64,000 nucleotides of DNA, taken from the NCBI RefSeq assembly GCF_014107495.1, contig NZ_CP041969.1:4947501-5011500 (forward strand), written 5' to 3'. The stretch's first letter is position 1. Every line of letters begins with the position of its first letter. The notes below the pieces were generated by a model. That model was not told where the DNA came from and made no database searches. It worked only from the letters and a program-made list of their open reading frames with translations. The stretch is from Cohnella cholangitidis. GTDB taxonomy: Bacteria > Bacillota > Bacilli > Paenibacillales > Paenibacillaceae. Positions 8,425-17,110 of the stretch are shown piece after piece. A program made the position numbers and the translations under genes.

Positions 8425-8873
8425 TACATCGAGACTAATCCGATCAGTATAAACAGGGCTACCAGCAACAGAGGAATGCCATTAAAAACGGTGCCCAAAA
8501 TGGCGAATACTTTCTTGTAGCCCGGTTTGGCCAAGGCGACGATACCGATAATCAGTCCGATTACCACAAGGACAAGCAATAACGGATATAGAATCATGTA
8601 GCCGACGTAAGGCTGGATTTTGTCTACGAGTTCTTCATCGGACATTAATCGGTTTCCGTTCTCGTCCACGATCGCCGTAAAATCGATCGCATTGGCGATT
8701 AAGGTAAAGATAACGATCGATAGGATGATGAAGGAAGCAATGCTGACGAGCGAGAGCACGAAGGACGCGATACCGAGCCCGCTATGCTTTAAGGGAACAT
8801 GGGATTGGTCGTGGCTAGGGGAGAAGATATTCCGGTTAACAAATTGTTCATGATTATCGTGTTGCTCGTTCAT
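8424..8873 (-). CDS. Small membrane protein of unknown function (DUF4064/DUF4190-like)
   Basis: The 149-residue protein has a hydrophilic, His/Asn-rich N-terminus (about 35 residues), a hydrophobic helix (GLGIASFVLSLVSIASFIIL), a short acidic loop (DENGNRLMSDEELVDKI) and two more helices near the C-terminus. The GLGIASFVLSLVS pattern recalls small Firmicute membrane families such as DUF4190/DUF4064. ATG 8873 is chosen because AGGTGG lies 8 bases upstream; the longer frame to 8921 lacks a ribosome site. Function unknown. Confidence 0.75.
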   Translation of the reverse strand: MNEQHDNHEQFVNRNIFSPSHDQSHVPLKHSGLGIASFVLSLVSIASFIILSIVIFTLIANAIDFTAIVDENGNRLMSDEELVDKIQPYVGYMILYPLLLVLVVIGLIIGIVALAKPGYKKVFAILGTVFNGIPLLLVALFILIGLVSM

Positions 8874-8941
8874 GACTTTCCACCTCATTAAAGTTATGAT
8901 AGGTACAGTTGCGAAAATCAATTGCCAGGAGGAACACCCAT

Positions 8942-9319
8942 ATGAACAAGTATGTAAAAATAGGAGCCCTCACCGCGATGTTATCGGTCGCATTCGGCGC
9001 GTTCGGCGCGCATATGCTGGAGGACAAGCTGTCCGCGGATGCCATTGACGTGTACGATACCGCCGTTCAATATCATATGTTTCATGCCGTCGGCTTATTG
9101 CTGATTGCTCTGTTGATCGAGCGCCTGCCCAACCCTAAGCTTGCGATATGGGCGGCAAGACTACTCCTTATCGGCATTGTGCTGTTCTCCGGAAGTCTCT
9201 ATGCTCTCGCCCTTAGCGACGTGAAAGTGCTTGGAGCGATTACGCCGATCGGCGGAGTCTCTTTTATCGCAGGATGGATCTGCGTGGCTTTAGCCGCCCG
9301 TTCGGCTAAGAAGCCGTAA
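8942..9319 (+). CDS. DUF423 family membrane protein (YwdK-like)
   Basis: A 125-residue protein with four membrane helices and the conserved features of DUF423: an N-terminal GAFGAHMLEDKL and a central YDTAVQYHMFHAVGLLLIA. It ends with a Gly-rich ITPIGGVSFIAGW segment. The family is widespread in bacteria and its role is not established. AGGAGG lies about 10 bases before ATG 8942; the longer frame from 8909 starts in the divergent promoter region. It is divergent from the membrane-protein gene at 8873. Confidence 0.9.
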   Translation: MNKYVKIGALTAMLSVAFGAFGAHMLEDKLSADAIDVYDTAVQYHMFHAVGLLLIALLIERLPNPKLAIWAARLLLIGIVLFSGSLYALALSDVKVLGAITPIGGVSFIAGWICVALAARSAKKP

Positions 9320-9481
9320 TGCTTCTCTCGACATATTAGACAAAGGGTCGATAAATTCCTTTATCGTTTCGCGTTTTTGCGAGAAAAAAAAGGAAAACGC
9401 TATACAACGTCCGAGATTGTTCTATAATAAAGAAATGATTCCTTAGAATGATTTCCCAATGCGGAGGAAGGACGTAGCCTA

Positions 9482-11299
9482 GTGAACGGATGGTCTAATA
9501 ATGGACTTTGGCTGGCGACGTTTGCCGCCGGCGCAGCTTTGACCGCGGGTGCCGTTTCATTGGGCAGGTTGCTCGACCGCAGACGTAACTCGAGATCGTC
9601 TTCCGGTCCCTCTTATCAATTGGAATTATTGGATTCTCTTTACGATAACAGCCCGATAGCTTTTGCGGTTATTGACCGTCAAGGAAGGTTTATCGATATC
9701 AATCGCGACCCTTCGGATATCGTAGGATACAGCAAAGTCGAGATGACGGGTCAGCCGTTCGCGACGATGGTCGACCGGGAGTCCCAAGAAATCACGCGTC
9801 AAATTTTCCATAGAACCCTTAAAGGGGAGAAATGCTCGCAAGAGATCAAGATCGTCCATAAGCTAGGACATTCCATGGATTTGAATATACACACTTCGCC
9901 GTTGGTTAGAAGGAACAAGACGATCGGCATTCTCGTGTTCATCCAAGACATCAGCGACCGCAAACGTTCATTGGAACGCATTCGCTATATGGCTTATTAC
10001 GACGATATGACGGGTTTGCCTAATCGCCGTTTTTTCACGAATCGGCTGGAGGAGAAATTAAAGGCGGCGCAGGGAAACGGCAGCCGTATAGCCGTATGTT
10101 ACTTGGACGTCGATCATTTCAAATTGGTGAACGCCTCGTTCGGCAGGGATTTCGGGGATATGCTGTTGCTGCAGATCGCGGAGCGGCTAAGCCGCGGCAT
10201 GACCGAACCGGGAGATCTGGCCCGCATGGAAGGGGACGAGTTCGCCGCTTGTTTCGATCTTCATCAGAAGGATGAAGACGTGAACGCGCGTCTGGACGAG
10301 ATGATGTCCGTGCTGGAAGAGCCTTTCGAATTAAACGGCGTGCCGGTATACATAACGGTAAGCATCGGCGTCGCCGTATGCGACAGTTGCGCGGACGACG
10401 CGGCTACACTGCTCAAAAGAGCGGATACGGCCCTTCATCGGGTCAAGGAAACCGGCAAGAACGGGTATATGCTCCATGTGAGCGATATGGATCCAATTGC
10501 CCTGAATAAGCTCACCATCCAGCATGAGATGCGCAAAGCGCTGCAGAACCAAGAATTTCTGTTATACTATCAGCCTCAATACGACTTGGCCTCGGGCCAG
10601 ATTGTCGGGATGGAGGCTTTAATCCGTTGGAATCATCCGGAACGCGGCCTCGTCCCTCCCGGGGAATTCATTCCTGCGGCCGAAGAGAGCGGCATCATCG
10701 TGCCGCTGGGAGATTGGGTCATCGAGGAAGCCTGCCGCCAGAATAAGGAATGGCAGGATGCGGGCATGCCGAAAATTCCGGTTTCCGTAAATCTGTCCAT
10801 GAGACAGTTCTCCCAACGCAATCTGAATGACAAGGTATCGGAGATCTTGCGGCAGACGGGGCTTGACGCCAAGTACTTGGAGCTGGAAATTACGGAAAGC
10901 ATGACGATGGACGTCGAACGCGCAACCCAATGCCTGAAAGAACTAACTGATTTGGGCGTGACGATCAGCATCGATGATTTCGGCACCGGATATAGTTCGT
11001 TCCACTATTTGAAAAGCTTGCCGATCGCGCGCCTCAAAATCGATCGCTCGTTCGTCAGGGATATCCAACAAGACCCGAACGACGCGGCGATCGTGGCGGC
11101 TATTATCGCGATGGCACACAATTTGCAGCTGCAGGTAATCGCGGAAGGGGTAGAGACCGTGAACCAGGTTCACTTTCTTCGTTCCCACAGATGCGACGAG
11201 ATGCAGGGGTATTTCGGAAGTCCGCCGCTACCGAGCATTGGGGTATTGGAGTTGCTTCAGGAGAAGCTTAATCGTCCGGCTTTATCCGCTTTTCATTGA
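9482..11299 (+). CDS. PAS-GGDEF-EAL protein, cyclic-di-GMP signalling
   Basis: The 605-residue protein has one N-terminal membrane helix (about residues 8-28), a PAS domain (about 45-160, PIAFAVIDRQGRFIDIN), a GGDEF domain (170-330) and an EAL domain (345-600). The cyclase signature reads EGDEF rather than GGDEF, and no RxxD inhibitory site is visible. The EAL domain looks complete: EALIRWNHPERG, VNLSMRQFS, ELEITESM, DDFGTGYSSF and EGVET. It probably works mainly as a c-di-GMP phosphodiesterase, with the GGDEF part weak or GTP-sensing (inference). The start is taken as GTG 9482 behind GGAGGAAGGA. It appears monocistronic. Confidence 0.9.
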   Translation: MNGWSNNGLWLATFAAGAALTAGAVSLGRLLDRRRNSRSSSGPSYQLELLDSLYDNSPIAFAVIDRQGRFIDINRDPSDIVGYSKVEMTGQPFATMVDRESQEITRQIFHRTLKGEKCSQEIKIVHKLGHSMDLNIHTSPLVRRNKTIGILVFIQDISDRKRSLERIRYMAYYDDMTGLPNRRFFTNRLEEKLKAAQGNGSRIAVCYLDVDHFKLVNASFGRDFGDMLLLQIAERLSRGMTEPGDLARMEGDEFAACFDLHQKDEDVNARLDEMMSVLEEPFELNGVPVYITVSIGVAVCDSCADDAATLLKRADTALHRVKETGKNGYMLHVSDMDPIALNKLTIQHEMRKALQNQEFLLYYQPQYDLASGQIVGMEALIRWNHPERGLVPPGEFIPAAEESGIIVPLGDWVIEEACRQNKEWQDAGMPKIPVSVNLSMRQFSQRNLNDKVSEILRQTGLDAKYLELEITESMTMDVERATQCLKELTDLGVTISIDDFGTGYSSFHYLKSLPIARLKIDRSFVRDIQQDPNDAAIVAAIIAMAHNLQLQVIAEGVETVNQVHFLRSHRCDEMQGYFGSPPLPSIGVLELLQEKLNRPALSAFH

Positions 11300-11330
11300 G
11301 TCAACATCTAGTGTATTTAGAACGGAAATG

Positions 11331-11365
11331 AGAGGGTTGCCTACTCCGGCAGTCTTCTTTTTTTT
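11331..11365 (+). terminator. Rho-independent terminator after the GGDEF-EAL gene
   Basis: AGAGGGTTGCC (11331-11341) pairs with GGCAGTCTTCT (11348-11358) around a six-base loop, using three G-U wobbles, and runs into eight T residues (11358-11365). Confidence 0.75.
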
Positions 11366-11453
11366 CGTCGTCAAGGCTTGCGGAGCGGCATTTGTTGCAT
11401 GGAATTAAGCAATAAAAAAGAGATTTGCAATAGGTCCTGCGTCACCTTGACAC

Positions 11454-11469
11454 ATACAATATATTGAGC
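11454..11469. promoter_or_regulatory. NrdR box 1
   Basis: ATACAATATATTGAGC matches the published NrdR consensus acaCwAtATaTwGtgt at 13 of 16 positions. It lies upstream of nrdI with its centre 32 bp from the second box. NrdR is the general repressor of ribonucleotide reductase genes. Confidence 0.75.
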
Positions 11470-11485
11470 TAAATTATAACAAGTG

Positions 11486-11501
11486 GCTATACATATTGTG
11501 T
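11486..11501. promoter_or_regulatory. NrdR box 2
   Basis: GCTATACATATTGTGT matches the NrdR consensus at 12 of 16 positions, with a perfect right half TATTGTGT. It ends 27 bases before the nrdI start, where bound NrdR would block transcription. Confidence 0.75.
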
Positions 11502-11528
11502 TTAATGCGCGGAAGGAGAATGGGTTCA

Positions 11529-11888
11529 ATGTTGATCGTATACGATTCGAAGACTGGCAATGTTCGGAGGTTCATAGATAAATTAAAGCTTCCCGCAATC
11601 CAGATCGAGGACTCGATGCATGTCGATCAGAACTTCATTCTCGTTACATATACAACCGGCTTCGGCCAGGTTCCGGAGAAGGTCATGTCTTTCCTGAAAA
11701 GAAACCATGACAGATTGAAGGGCGTTTCCGCAAGCGGTAATCGGAATTGGGGAGACGGATTCGCGCTCAGCGCCGATCGCATCTCGGAGATGTACGGTGT
11801 CCCCGTTATTAGCAAATTCGAACTGTCCGGCACGACGCGGGACGTAGAACGATTCGTACAGGAGGTGCGCGCAGTTGCGTCATATTGA
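11529..11888 (+). CDS. nrdI: Flavodoxin-like NrdI, activator of class Ib ribonucleotide reductase
   Basis: The 119-residue protein begins MLIVYDSKTGNVRRFIDKL, the flavin phosphate-binding loop typical of NrdI, and contains YTTGFGQVPEKV and SGNRNWGDGFALSAD. NrdI supplies the oxidant that builds the manganese-tyrosyl radical cofactor in NrdF. ATG 11529 is preferred over upstream in-frame ATGs because GGAAGGAG ends 10 bases before it. It overlaps nrdE by 14 bases, and no nrdH glutaredoxin gene is present in this operon. Expression is likely controlled by the two NrdR boxes upstream. Confidence 0.94.
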   Translation: MLIVYDSKTGNVRRFIDKLKLPAIQIEDSMHVDQNFILVTYTTGFGQVPEKVMSFLKRNHDRLKGVSASGNRNWGDGFALSADRISEMYGVPVISKFELSGTTRDVERFVQEVRAVASY

Positions 11889-13959
11889 ACTGAACAATCT
11901 ATTAATGCAAAGAGATCCGCAAGGTTTCTTCCAATTGGATAAGGACCGCGAAGCCGTAGAAGAATTTATGGCCGACGTCAACCGCAAGAGCATCCACTTC
12001 GCTTCGACCAACGAGAAAGTCACATATATGGTGGACAACAACTTCTACGAGAATGTATATGAAAACTACAGCAAACAAGAGGTAGAAGATATTTACGAGC
12101 TGGCCCACAGTTACCGCTTTCAATTCAAGTCTTACATGGCCGCTTCCAAGTTCTATACGGACTATGCCGTGAAGACCGACGATAAAACGAAGTTTTTGGA
12201 GCATTTCCCGGATCGCGTGTCTATCGTGGCCTTGCATCTCGCTAGAGGAGATTACGGCGTAGCCCGTTCCTTGACGGCTTCCATGATGGAGCAGCGCGTG
12301 CAGCCCGCGACCCCGACTTTCCTGAACGCAGGCAAAAGCCGGCGCGGAGAGATGGTTTCCTGTTTCCTATTGGAGATGGACGACTCGCTTAATTCGATTA
12401 ACTACGGAATCGGAACCTGTATGCAGCTATCGAAGATCGGCGGCGGCGTGGCGGTGAACCTGTCCAAGATTCGCGGTCGCGGAGAGTCAATCAAAGGCGT
12501 GGAAGGCGCGGCGAAAGGCATTATGCCCGTGCTTAAGTTGATGGAAGACGCGTTCTCTTACGCGGACCAAATGGGCCAACGCAAAGGCTCCGGAGCCGGA
12601 TATTACAATATCTTCGGTTGGGACGTCATGGAATTCCTCGACAGCAAGAAAATAAACGCGGATGAGAAAACTCGCCTTAAGACGCTTTCGATCGGTTTGA
12701 TCGTGCCTAATAAGTTCTATGAATTGGCGGAGAAAAACGAGCCATTGCACGTGTTCGCGCCATATACGGTGTTCAAAGCTTACGGCGTGCATCTGGACGA
12801 TCTGGATATTGACTCCATGTACGAAACGCTTCTGGCCGACGATCGCGTCAAGAAGAAAGTCGTCTTGAGCGCGCGCGACATGCTCTCGAAGATCGCCACG
12901 ACCCAATTGGAGTCGGGTTACCCTTATATCATGAACAAGTCCAACGCTAACGGCGCCCACGCGCTTAAAGATTTGGGCAACATCAAGATGTCGAACTTGT
13001 GCACGGAAATTTTCCAGCTGCAAGAGACGTCGGAGATCGGCGATTACTACGAACCGGATACGATCCGCAGAGACATCAGCTGTAATCTCGCTTCTTTGAA
13101 CATCGCGAACGTCATGGACCTTCGCAAAATCAAAGAATCGGTACACGAAGGAATCATCGCATTGACCGCGGTTAGCGACATGACGACGGTAGCGAACGCT
13201 CCCGGCGTGGCGAAAGCGAATGCGGAGCTGCATTCCGTAGGGCTGGGCGCGATGAACCTTCATGGTTACTTGGCCAAAAACAAGATCGCATACGAGAGCG
13301 CGGAAGCCCGCGATTTCGTCCGCACGTTCTTCATGATGATGAACTTCCATTCGTTGGAGAAAAGCATGGAAATCGCAAGGGATACAGGAGTGACGTTCCA
13401 AGGATTCGAGCGTTCCGAATACGCCAAGGGAACTTATTTCGATCGTTACCTGGAGACCGATTACCGCCCTTCCACGGAGAAGGTCAAGCAATTGTTCGAA
13501 GGCATTGCGATTCCGTCTCCCGAAGATTGGAACAAGCTGAAAGGCGACGTGGCGAACAACGGCCTATACCATGCTTACCGTTTGGCTATCGCGCCGACTC
13601 AGAGCATCTCGTATATCCAGAACGCGACATCAAGCGTAATGCCGATCGTCGAGCCGATCGAGACCCGCACTTACGCGAACTCGACGACTTATTACCCGAT
13701 GCCGTTCCTTAGCCGCGACAATTTCTTTTTCTATAAATCGGCATACCAGATGGATCAATTCAAAGTGATCGACTTGATCGCGGAAATCCAGCCTCACGTC
13801 GATCAAGGCATCTCGACCGTTCTTCACGTCAATAGCGACGTCACGACGAGACAGCTTTCCCGGTATTACGTTTACGCGGCGAAGAAGGGCCTTAAATCGC
13901 TCTACTATACTCGCACTAACCGGTTGTCCGTAGAAGAATGCATCACTTGCTCGGTATAA
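11875..13959 (+). CDS. nrdE: Class Ib ribonucleoside-diphosphate reductase, alpha subunit
   Basis: The 694-residue large subunit reduces ribonucleoside diphosphates to deoxy forms. Recognisable parts are the substrate-site loop with its first redox cysteine (GEMVSCFLLEMDDSLNSI), the glycine-rich GGGVAVNLSKIRGRGESI, the SNLCTEIFQ active-site strand and the C-terminal CITCSV tail that shuttles electrons. The length is normal for NrdE, and the N-terminal ATP cone of class Ia enzymes is absent. It starts at TTG 11875 behind AGGAGGTG and is coupled to nrdI. Confidence 0.97.
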   Translation: MRHIELNNLLMQRDPQGFFQLDKDREAVEEFMADVNRKSIHFASTNEKVTYMVDNNFYENVYENYSKQEVEDIYELAHSYRFQFKSYMAASKFYTDYAVKTDDKTKFLEHFPDRVSIVALHLARGDYGVARSLTASMMEQRVQPATPTFLNAGKSRRGEMVSCFLLEMDDSLNSINYGIGTCMQLSKIGGGVAVNLSKIRGRGESIKGVEGAAKGIMPVLKLMEDAFSYADQMGQRKGSGAGYYNIFGWDVMEFLDSKKINADEKTRLKTLSIGLIVPNKFYELAEKNEPLHVFAPYTVFKAYGVHLDDLDIDSMYETLLADDRVKKKVVLSARDMLSKIATTQLESGYPYIMNKSNANGAHALKDLGNIKMSNLCTEIFQLQETSEIGDYYEPDTIRRDISCNLASLNIANVMDLRKIKESVHEGIIALTAVSDMTTVANAPGVAKANAELHSVGLGAMNLHGYLAKNKIAYESAEARDFVRTFFMMMNFHSLEKSMEIARDTGVTFQGFERSEYAKGTYFDRYLETDYRPSTEKVKQLFEGIAIPSPEDWNKLKGDVANNGLYHAYRLAIAPTQSISYIQNATSSVMPIVEPIETRTYANSTTYYPMPFLSRDNFFFYKSAYQMDQFKVIDLIAEIQPHVDQGISTVLHVNSDVTTRQLSRYYVYAAKKGLKSLYYTRTNRLSVEECITCSV

Positions 13960-14000
13960 GGCAGTTTGTTCTATAAGCAACAGAGAGGACTGGAAATCTA

Positions 14001-14966
14001 ATGTGCGCCCTTAAAGCCGTTAACTGGAATCGTCCCGACGACGATTTCACTATCACGTTCTGGAATCAGAACATCATGCAATTCTGGACGGACGAGGAAA
14101 TTCCGTTATCCGACGACAAAATGTCTTGGATGTTGTTGAGCGAGCAGGAACGCGAGCTCTATATGAAGGTTCTAGGAGGCTTAACGCTCCTCGATACCGT
14201 ACAAGGCGGCGTCGGGATGCCGAGAATTCTGGAGCACGTAGAAGGCTTGCAGCGTAAAGCCGTGCTCGGGTTCATGGGGATGATGGAGCAAATCCATGCC
14301 AAGTCGTACAGCAGCATTTTTACGACGCTGGCGACGACGGAAGAAATCGACGGCGTATTCCGCTGGGTAGAGGCTAATCCTTACCTGCAGACGAAAGCGG
14401 ACACGATCGTCGAATATTACAATAACATCGACACTCCGAAAAGCCTGTTTCTGGCGATGGCTGCCTCGGTGTTGCTGGAGAGCTACTTGTTCTATAGCGG
14501 TTTCTTCTATCCGCTCTACTTGGCCGGACAAGGCAAGATGACCAGCAGCGGCGAAGTGATCGATCTGATCTTGCGCGACGAGAGCATTCACGGCTTGTAC
14601 GTAGGGGTTCTGGCGCAAGAAGTATACGGCAAGCTGGACGAGGACGAGCAGAAGGAAGCTTACGAGGTGTTGCACGGCCTTCTTATGTACCTGCATCAGA
14701 ACGAGGAGAAGTATACGGATGAACTGTATACCTCGATCGGACTGGCCGATGAAGTGAAGAAGTTCATTCGCTACAATGCCAATAAAGCGTTCATGAATAT
14801 GGGCTTCGATCCGATCTTCGAGGAAGAAGAAGTAAATCCGATCGTATTTAACGGCATCAGCACGCGTACGAAGCAGCACGACTTTTTCTCCAAAAAAGGA
14901 AACGGATACGTTCGTACGATCCACGTGGAGCCGATGACGGACGATGACTTTACTTTTAATTTCTAA
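14001..14966 (+). CDS. nrdF: Class Ib ribonucleoside-diphosphate reductase, beta subunit
   Basis: The 321-residue small subunit carries the dimetal-tyrosyl radical. The ferritin-like helices contain the metal ligands (EQIHAKSYSSIFTTL and DESIHGLYVGVLAQEVYG), preceded by LLDTVQGGVGMPRI. The C-terminus DDDFTFNF is the peptide that docks on the alpha subunit. It follows nrdE after 41 bases with AGAGGA upstream and ends at a very strong palindromic terminator. Confidence 0.97.
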   Translation: MCALKAVNWNRPDDDFTITFWNQNIMQFWTDEEIPLSDDKMSWMLLSEQERELYMKVLGGLTLLDTVQGGVGMPRILEHVEGLQRKAVLGFMGMMEQIHAKSYSSIFTTLATTEEIDGVFRWVEANPYLQTKADTIVEYYNNIDTPKSLFLAMAASVLLESYLFYSGFFYPLYLAGQGKMTSSGEVIDLILRDESIHGLYVGVLAQEVYGKLDEDEQKEAYEVLHGLLMYLHQNEEKYTDELYTSIGLADEVKKFIRYNANKAFMNMGFDPIFEEEEVNPIVFNGISTRTKQHDFFSKKGNGYVRTIHVEPMTDDDFTFNF

Positions 14967-14979
14967 TTTTTGAACGGAT

Positions 14980-15027
14980 AACGAAAAGGACTTGCACGGG
15001 AGATCTCCCGTGCAAGTCCTTTTCGTT
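14980..15027. terminator. Perfect 48-base palindrome, bidirectional terminator
   Basis: Arms 14980-15003 and 15004-15027 are exact reverse complements over 24 bases, with no spacer. The A-rich start (AACGAAAAGG) and T-rich end (CCTTTTCGTT) mean it can stop transcription from nrdF and from the convergent gene at 15041. Confidence 0.85.
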
Positions 15028-15040
15028 AATTGGTTATTTG

Positions 15041-15472
15041 TCAGTCTACGAAATCGTCGATTTCGTTTAATACGACGCTGTATACCTGTTTCTCGTCGAC
15101 ATGGTATACCGTAAGCAACTGGTTGCTAGGGTCGAAGTTGATCACGCGGCAAGGAATGCTCATTTTCACTCCGAGACCTTTATTAACGTTAAGTCTGATG
15201 AGCTTGTTGCTCTCGATATATTGGCGGATACGCGTCTCCAGCGGATCAGGCTGCGATGGGTTTTTGGCGGCCTTCTTCGGAGCGGATGGCGCGCTTGCCG
15301 GAACGTTGTCGGATTCCGCTGGCAACGTGCTTATAATTTTGTAATTCTCAAAGTCCGCGTTGCTTAGTACCTGGCGTAATTGAACTAAAGCGGCACCTTT
15401 GCTGGAGGCAGAAACGTTGATTTCCACATGGAAAGAATAGGAGCCACCGGGTGTTTGATTGGAACGGTTCAT
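15041..15472 (-). CDS. Hypothetical protein, two small domains with a linker
   Basis: The 143-residue protein is not recognised. An N-terminal part (SYSFHVEINVSASSKGAALV to about residue 55) looks like an alternating strand-helix domain. A Pro/Ala/Lys-rich linker (ASAPSAPKKAAKNPSQPDP) follows. The C-terminal part (SIPCRVINFDPSNQLLTVYH to the end) looks like a small beta-barrel with acidic end VVLNEIDDFVD. Cytoplasmic, with no signal. ATG 15472 is preferred because ATGGAGG lies 9 bases upstream; the longer frame starts inside that ribosome site. Confidence 0.65.
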   Translation of the reverse strand: MNRSNQTPGGSYSFHVEINVSASSKGAALVQLRQVLSNADFENYKIISTLPAESDNVPASAPSAPKKAAKNPSQPDPLETRIRQYIESNKLIRLNVNKGLGVKMSIPCRVINFDPSNQLLTVYHVDEKQVYSVVLNEIDDFVD

Positions 15473-15650
15473 GCAAAATGCCTCCATTGTATTGCGTAGT
15501 CCATAGAAACTATGCCTTATTTCCTAATATATCATGATTATAATGCCCAAAAAAGCATCATAGGTCTAAATGCCCTGAAAAATGAATCTCTAGACGCATA
15601 TTCTATATCGCATGAACCTATGCCTTAAGCATGGCAGGGAGGTGATATGC

Positions 15651-15965
15651 ATGGTAAAGGTGGTTCCGTTGCAGATTGAAGATTGGACGGCGGTTGGCGT
15701 GGAAGTGCTGTTGCCGAGAACAACGCTATTAGCCATTACGGCCGGCGATGGTTATATCATGTGCGGAGCGTTGGATGTGCAGCTTCTCAATGAAAGGCTC
15801 AAAGCGCGCGAGATCGTTGCGGGTCGAGCCGTCGGCGTGCGGACATTGGAGCAGCTGCTGGAAGCTCCGCTCGAATCCATAACGGATTCGGCGAGAAATT
15901 TGGGCATTACCGTCGGGATGAGCGGTCAAGAAGCCCTTCGCCTTATGGCGAAGGCAGCTCCATAA
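15651..15965 (+). CDS. yunC: YunC-like DUF1805 protein
   Basis: The 104-residue protein has the DUF1805/YunC layout: MVKVVPLQIEDWTAVGVEV, the central GDGYIMCGALDVQLLNERL and an ending GMSGQEALRLMAKA. The role of the family is not established. ATG 15651 has GAGGTGAT just 4 bases upstream, stronger than the in-frame ATG 15612. It runs toward the convergent mtnA gene with only 22 bases between; no terminator is obvious there. Confidence 0.85.
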   Translation: MVKVVPLQIEDWTAVGVEVLLPRTTLLAITAGDGYIMCGALDVQLLNERLKAREIVAGRAVGVRTLEQLLEAPLESITDSARNLGITVGMSGQEALRLMAKAAP

Positions 15966-15987
15966 CGTCATCGTCGCCGGTCGGGCT

Positions 15988-17067
15988 TTAACGGTCGAAT
16001 AGTTGTCGCAGATTGTCGGAATAAGGCGCTTTAATGATTCCTTTTTCCGTAATGATCGCGGTCACGAGTTCGTTTGGCGTAATGTCGAAAGCCGGATTGT
16101 ACACCGCAACGCCTTGAGGAGCGGTGCGCTTACCGAATCCCATAGACACTTCGTCCGAATGACGTTCTTCGATCGGGATGTCGGCGCCGGTTGGCGTCGA
16201 CAAATCGATGGTCGACAGCGGACAGGCTACATAGAATGGGATGTTATGCGCCTTTGCGAGAACGGCAACGCTATAAGTTCCGATCTTATTGGCGACATCG
16301 CCGTTCGCGGCTACCCGGTCGGTTCCGACGATAACGGCTTGAATCCAGCCTTTGGACATGACATGGCCAGCCATGTTATCGCAGATCAACGTGACGTCGA
16401 CGCCCGCTTGTTGAAGCTCGAACGCGGTTAATCTAGCGCCTTGAAGCACCGGACGCGTTTCGTCGGCGAACACTTTAAGCTTGATGCCTTGCTCCAGCGC
16501 CAAGTAGAAGGGAGCGAGGGCCGTGCCGTATTTCGCGGTCGCAAGACCCCCGGCATTGCAGTGGGTCAATACGCCCATTCCATCTTGGAACAAAGTGAGG
16601 GCATGTTCCCCGATTAGGCGATTAGTCGCCTCGTCTTCTGCTTGGATAAGCTGCGCTTCAGCCAGCAGAGCTTGATTAGCATCTACAATCGTTTTACCGG
16701 ATTGCGCTAAATCTTGGGCAAAAGCTTTCATCCGGTCAAGCGCCCAGAACAAATTGACGGCGGTCGGTCTTGAGGTCGCCAAATATTCGGCATGGCGATT
16801 AACCTCGGCAAGCCATTCCTCACCTGAACCGGCGAATTCGGCAACGCCGAGCACGACGCCGTAAGCGGCGGCGATTCCGATAGCAGGCGCTCCTCTAACC
16901 TTTAGTTCCCGTATGGCTTCCCATACCTCTTGCGGCGTTGTTAGGCGCAAATAAACGGTTTCCTCGGGCAATAATCTTTGATCCAGTAGGGATAAAGCGC
17001 CTTTCTCCCATCGCAAAGATTGCAAAACCTCATCTGACTGTTTTCCCTGTCGTTGTTCCTTGCTCAT
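15988..17067 (-). CDS. mtnA: Methylthioribose-1-phosphate isomerase
   Basis: The 359-residue enzyme converts 5-methylthioribose-1-phosphate to methylthioribulose-1-phosphate in methionine salvage. The eIF2B-like fold is clear, with VRGAPAIGIAAAYG near the N-terminus, the catalytic cysteine in LTHCNAGGLATAKYG and the catalytic aspartate in VGTDRVAANGDVANKIGTY. Length is normal. It starts at ATG 17067 with GAGGAG upstream and lies 43 bases behind mtnK, with a small hairpin (GGCTCG/CGAGCC, 17084-17102) between them. Confidence 0.97.
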   Translation of the reverse strand: MSKEQRQGKQSDEVLQSLRWEKGALSLLDQRLLPEETVYLRLTTPQEVWEAIRELKVRGAPAIGIAAAYGVVLGVAEFAGSGEEWLAEVNRHAEYLATSRPTAVNLFWALDRMKAFAQDLAQSGKTIVDANQALLAEAQLIQAEDEATNRLIGEHALTLFQDGMGVLTHCNAGGLATAKYGTALAPFYLALEQGIKLKVFADETRPVLQGARLTAFELQQAGVDVTLICDNMAGHVMSKGWIQAVIVGTDRVAANGDVANKIGTYSVAVLAKAHNIPFYVACPLSTIDLSTPTGADIPIEERHSDEVSMGFGKRTAPQGVAVYNPAFDITPNELVTAIITEKGIIKAPYSDNLRQLFDR

Positions 17068-17110
17068 TATTCGTACTCCTCTCGGCTCGTAAAGGGCGAG
17101 CCTTATGTCC

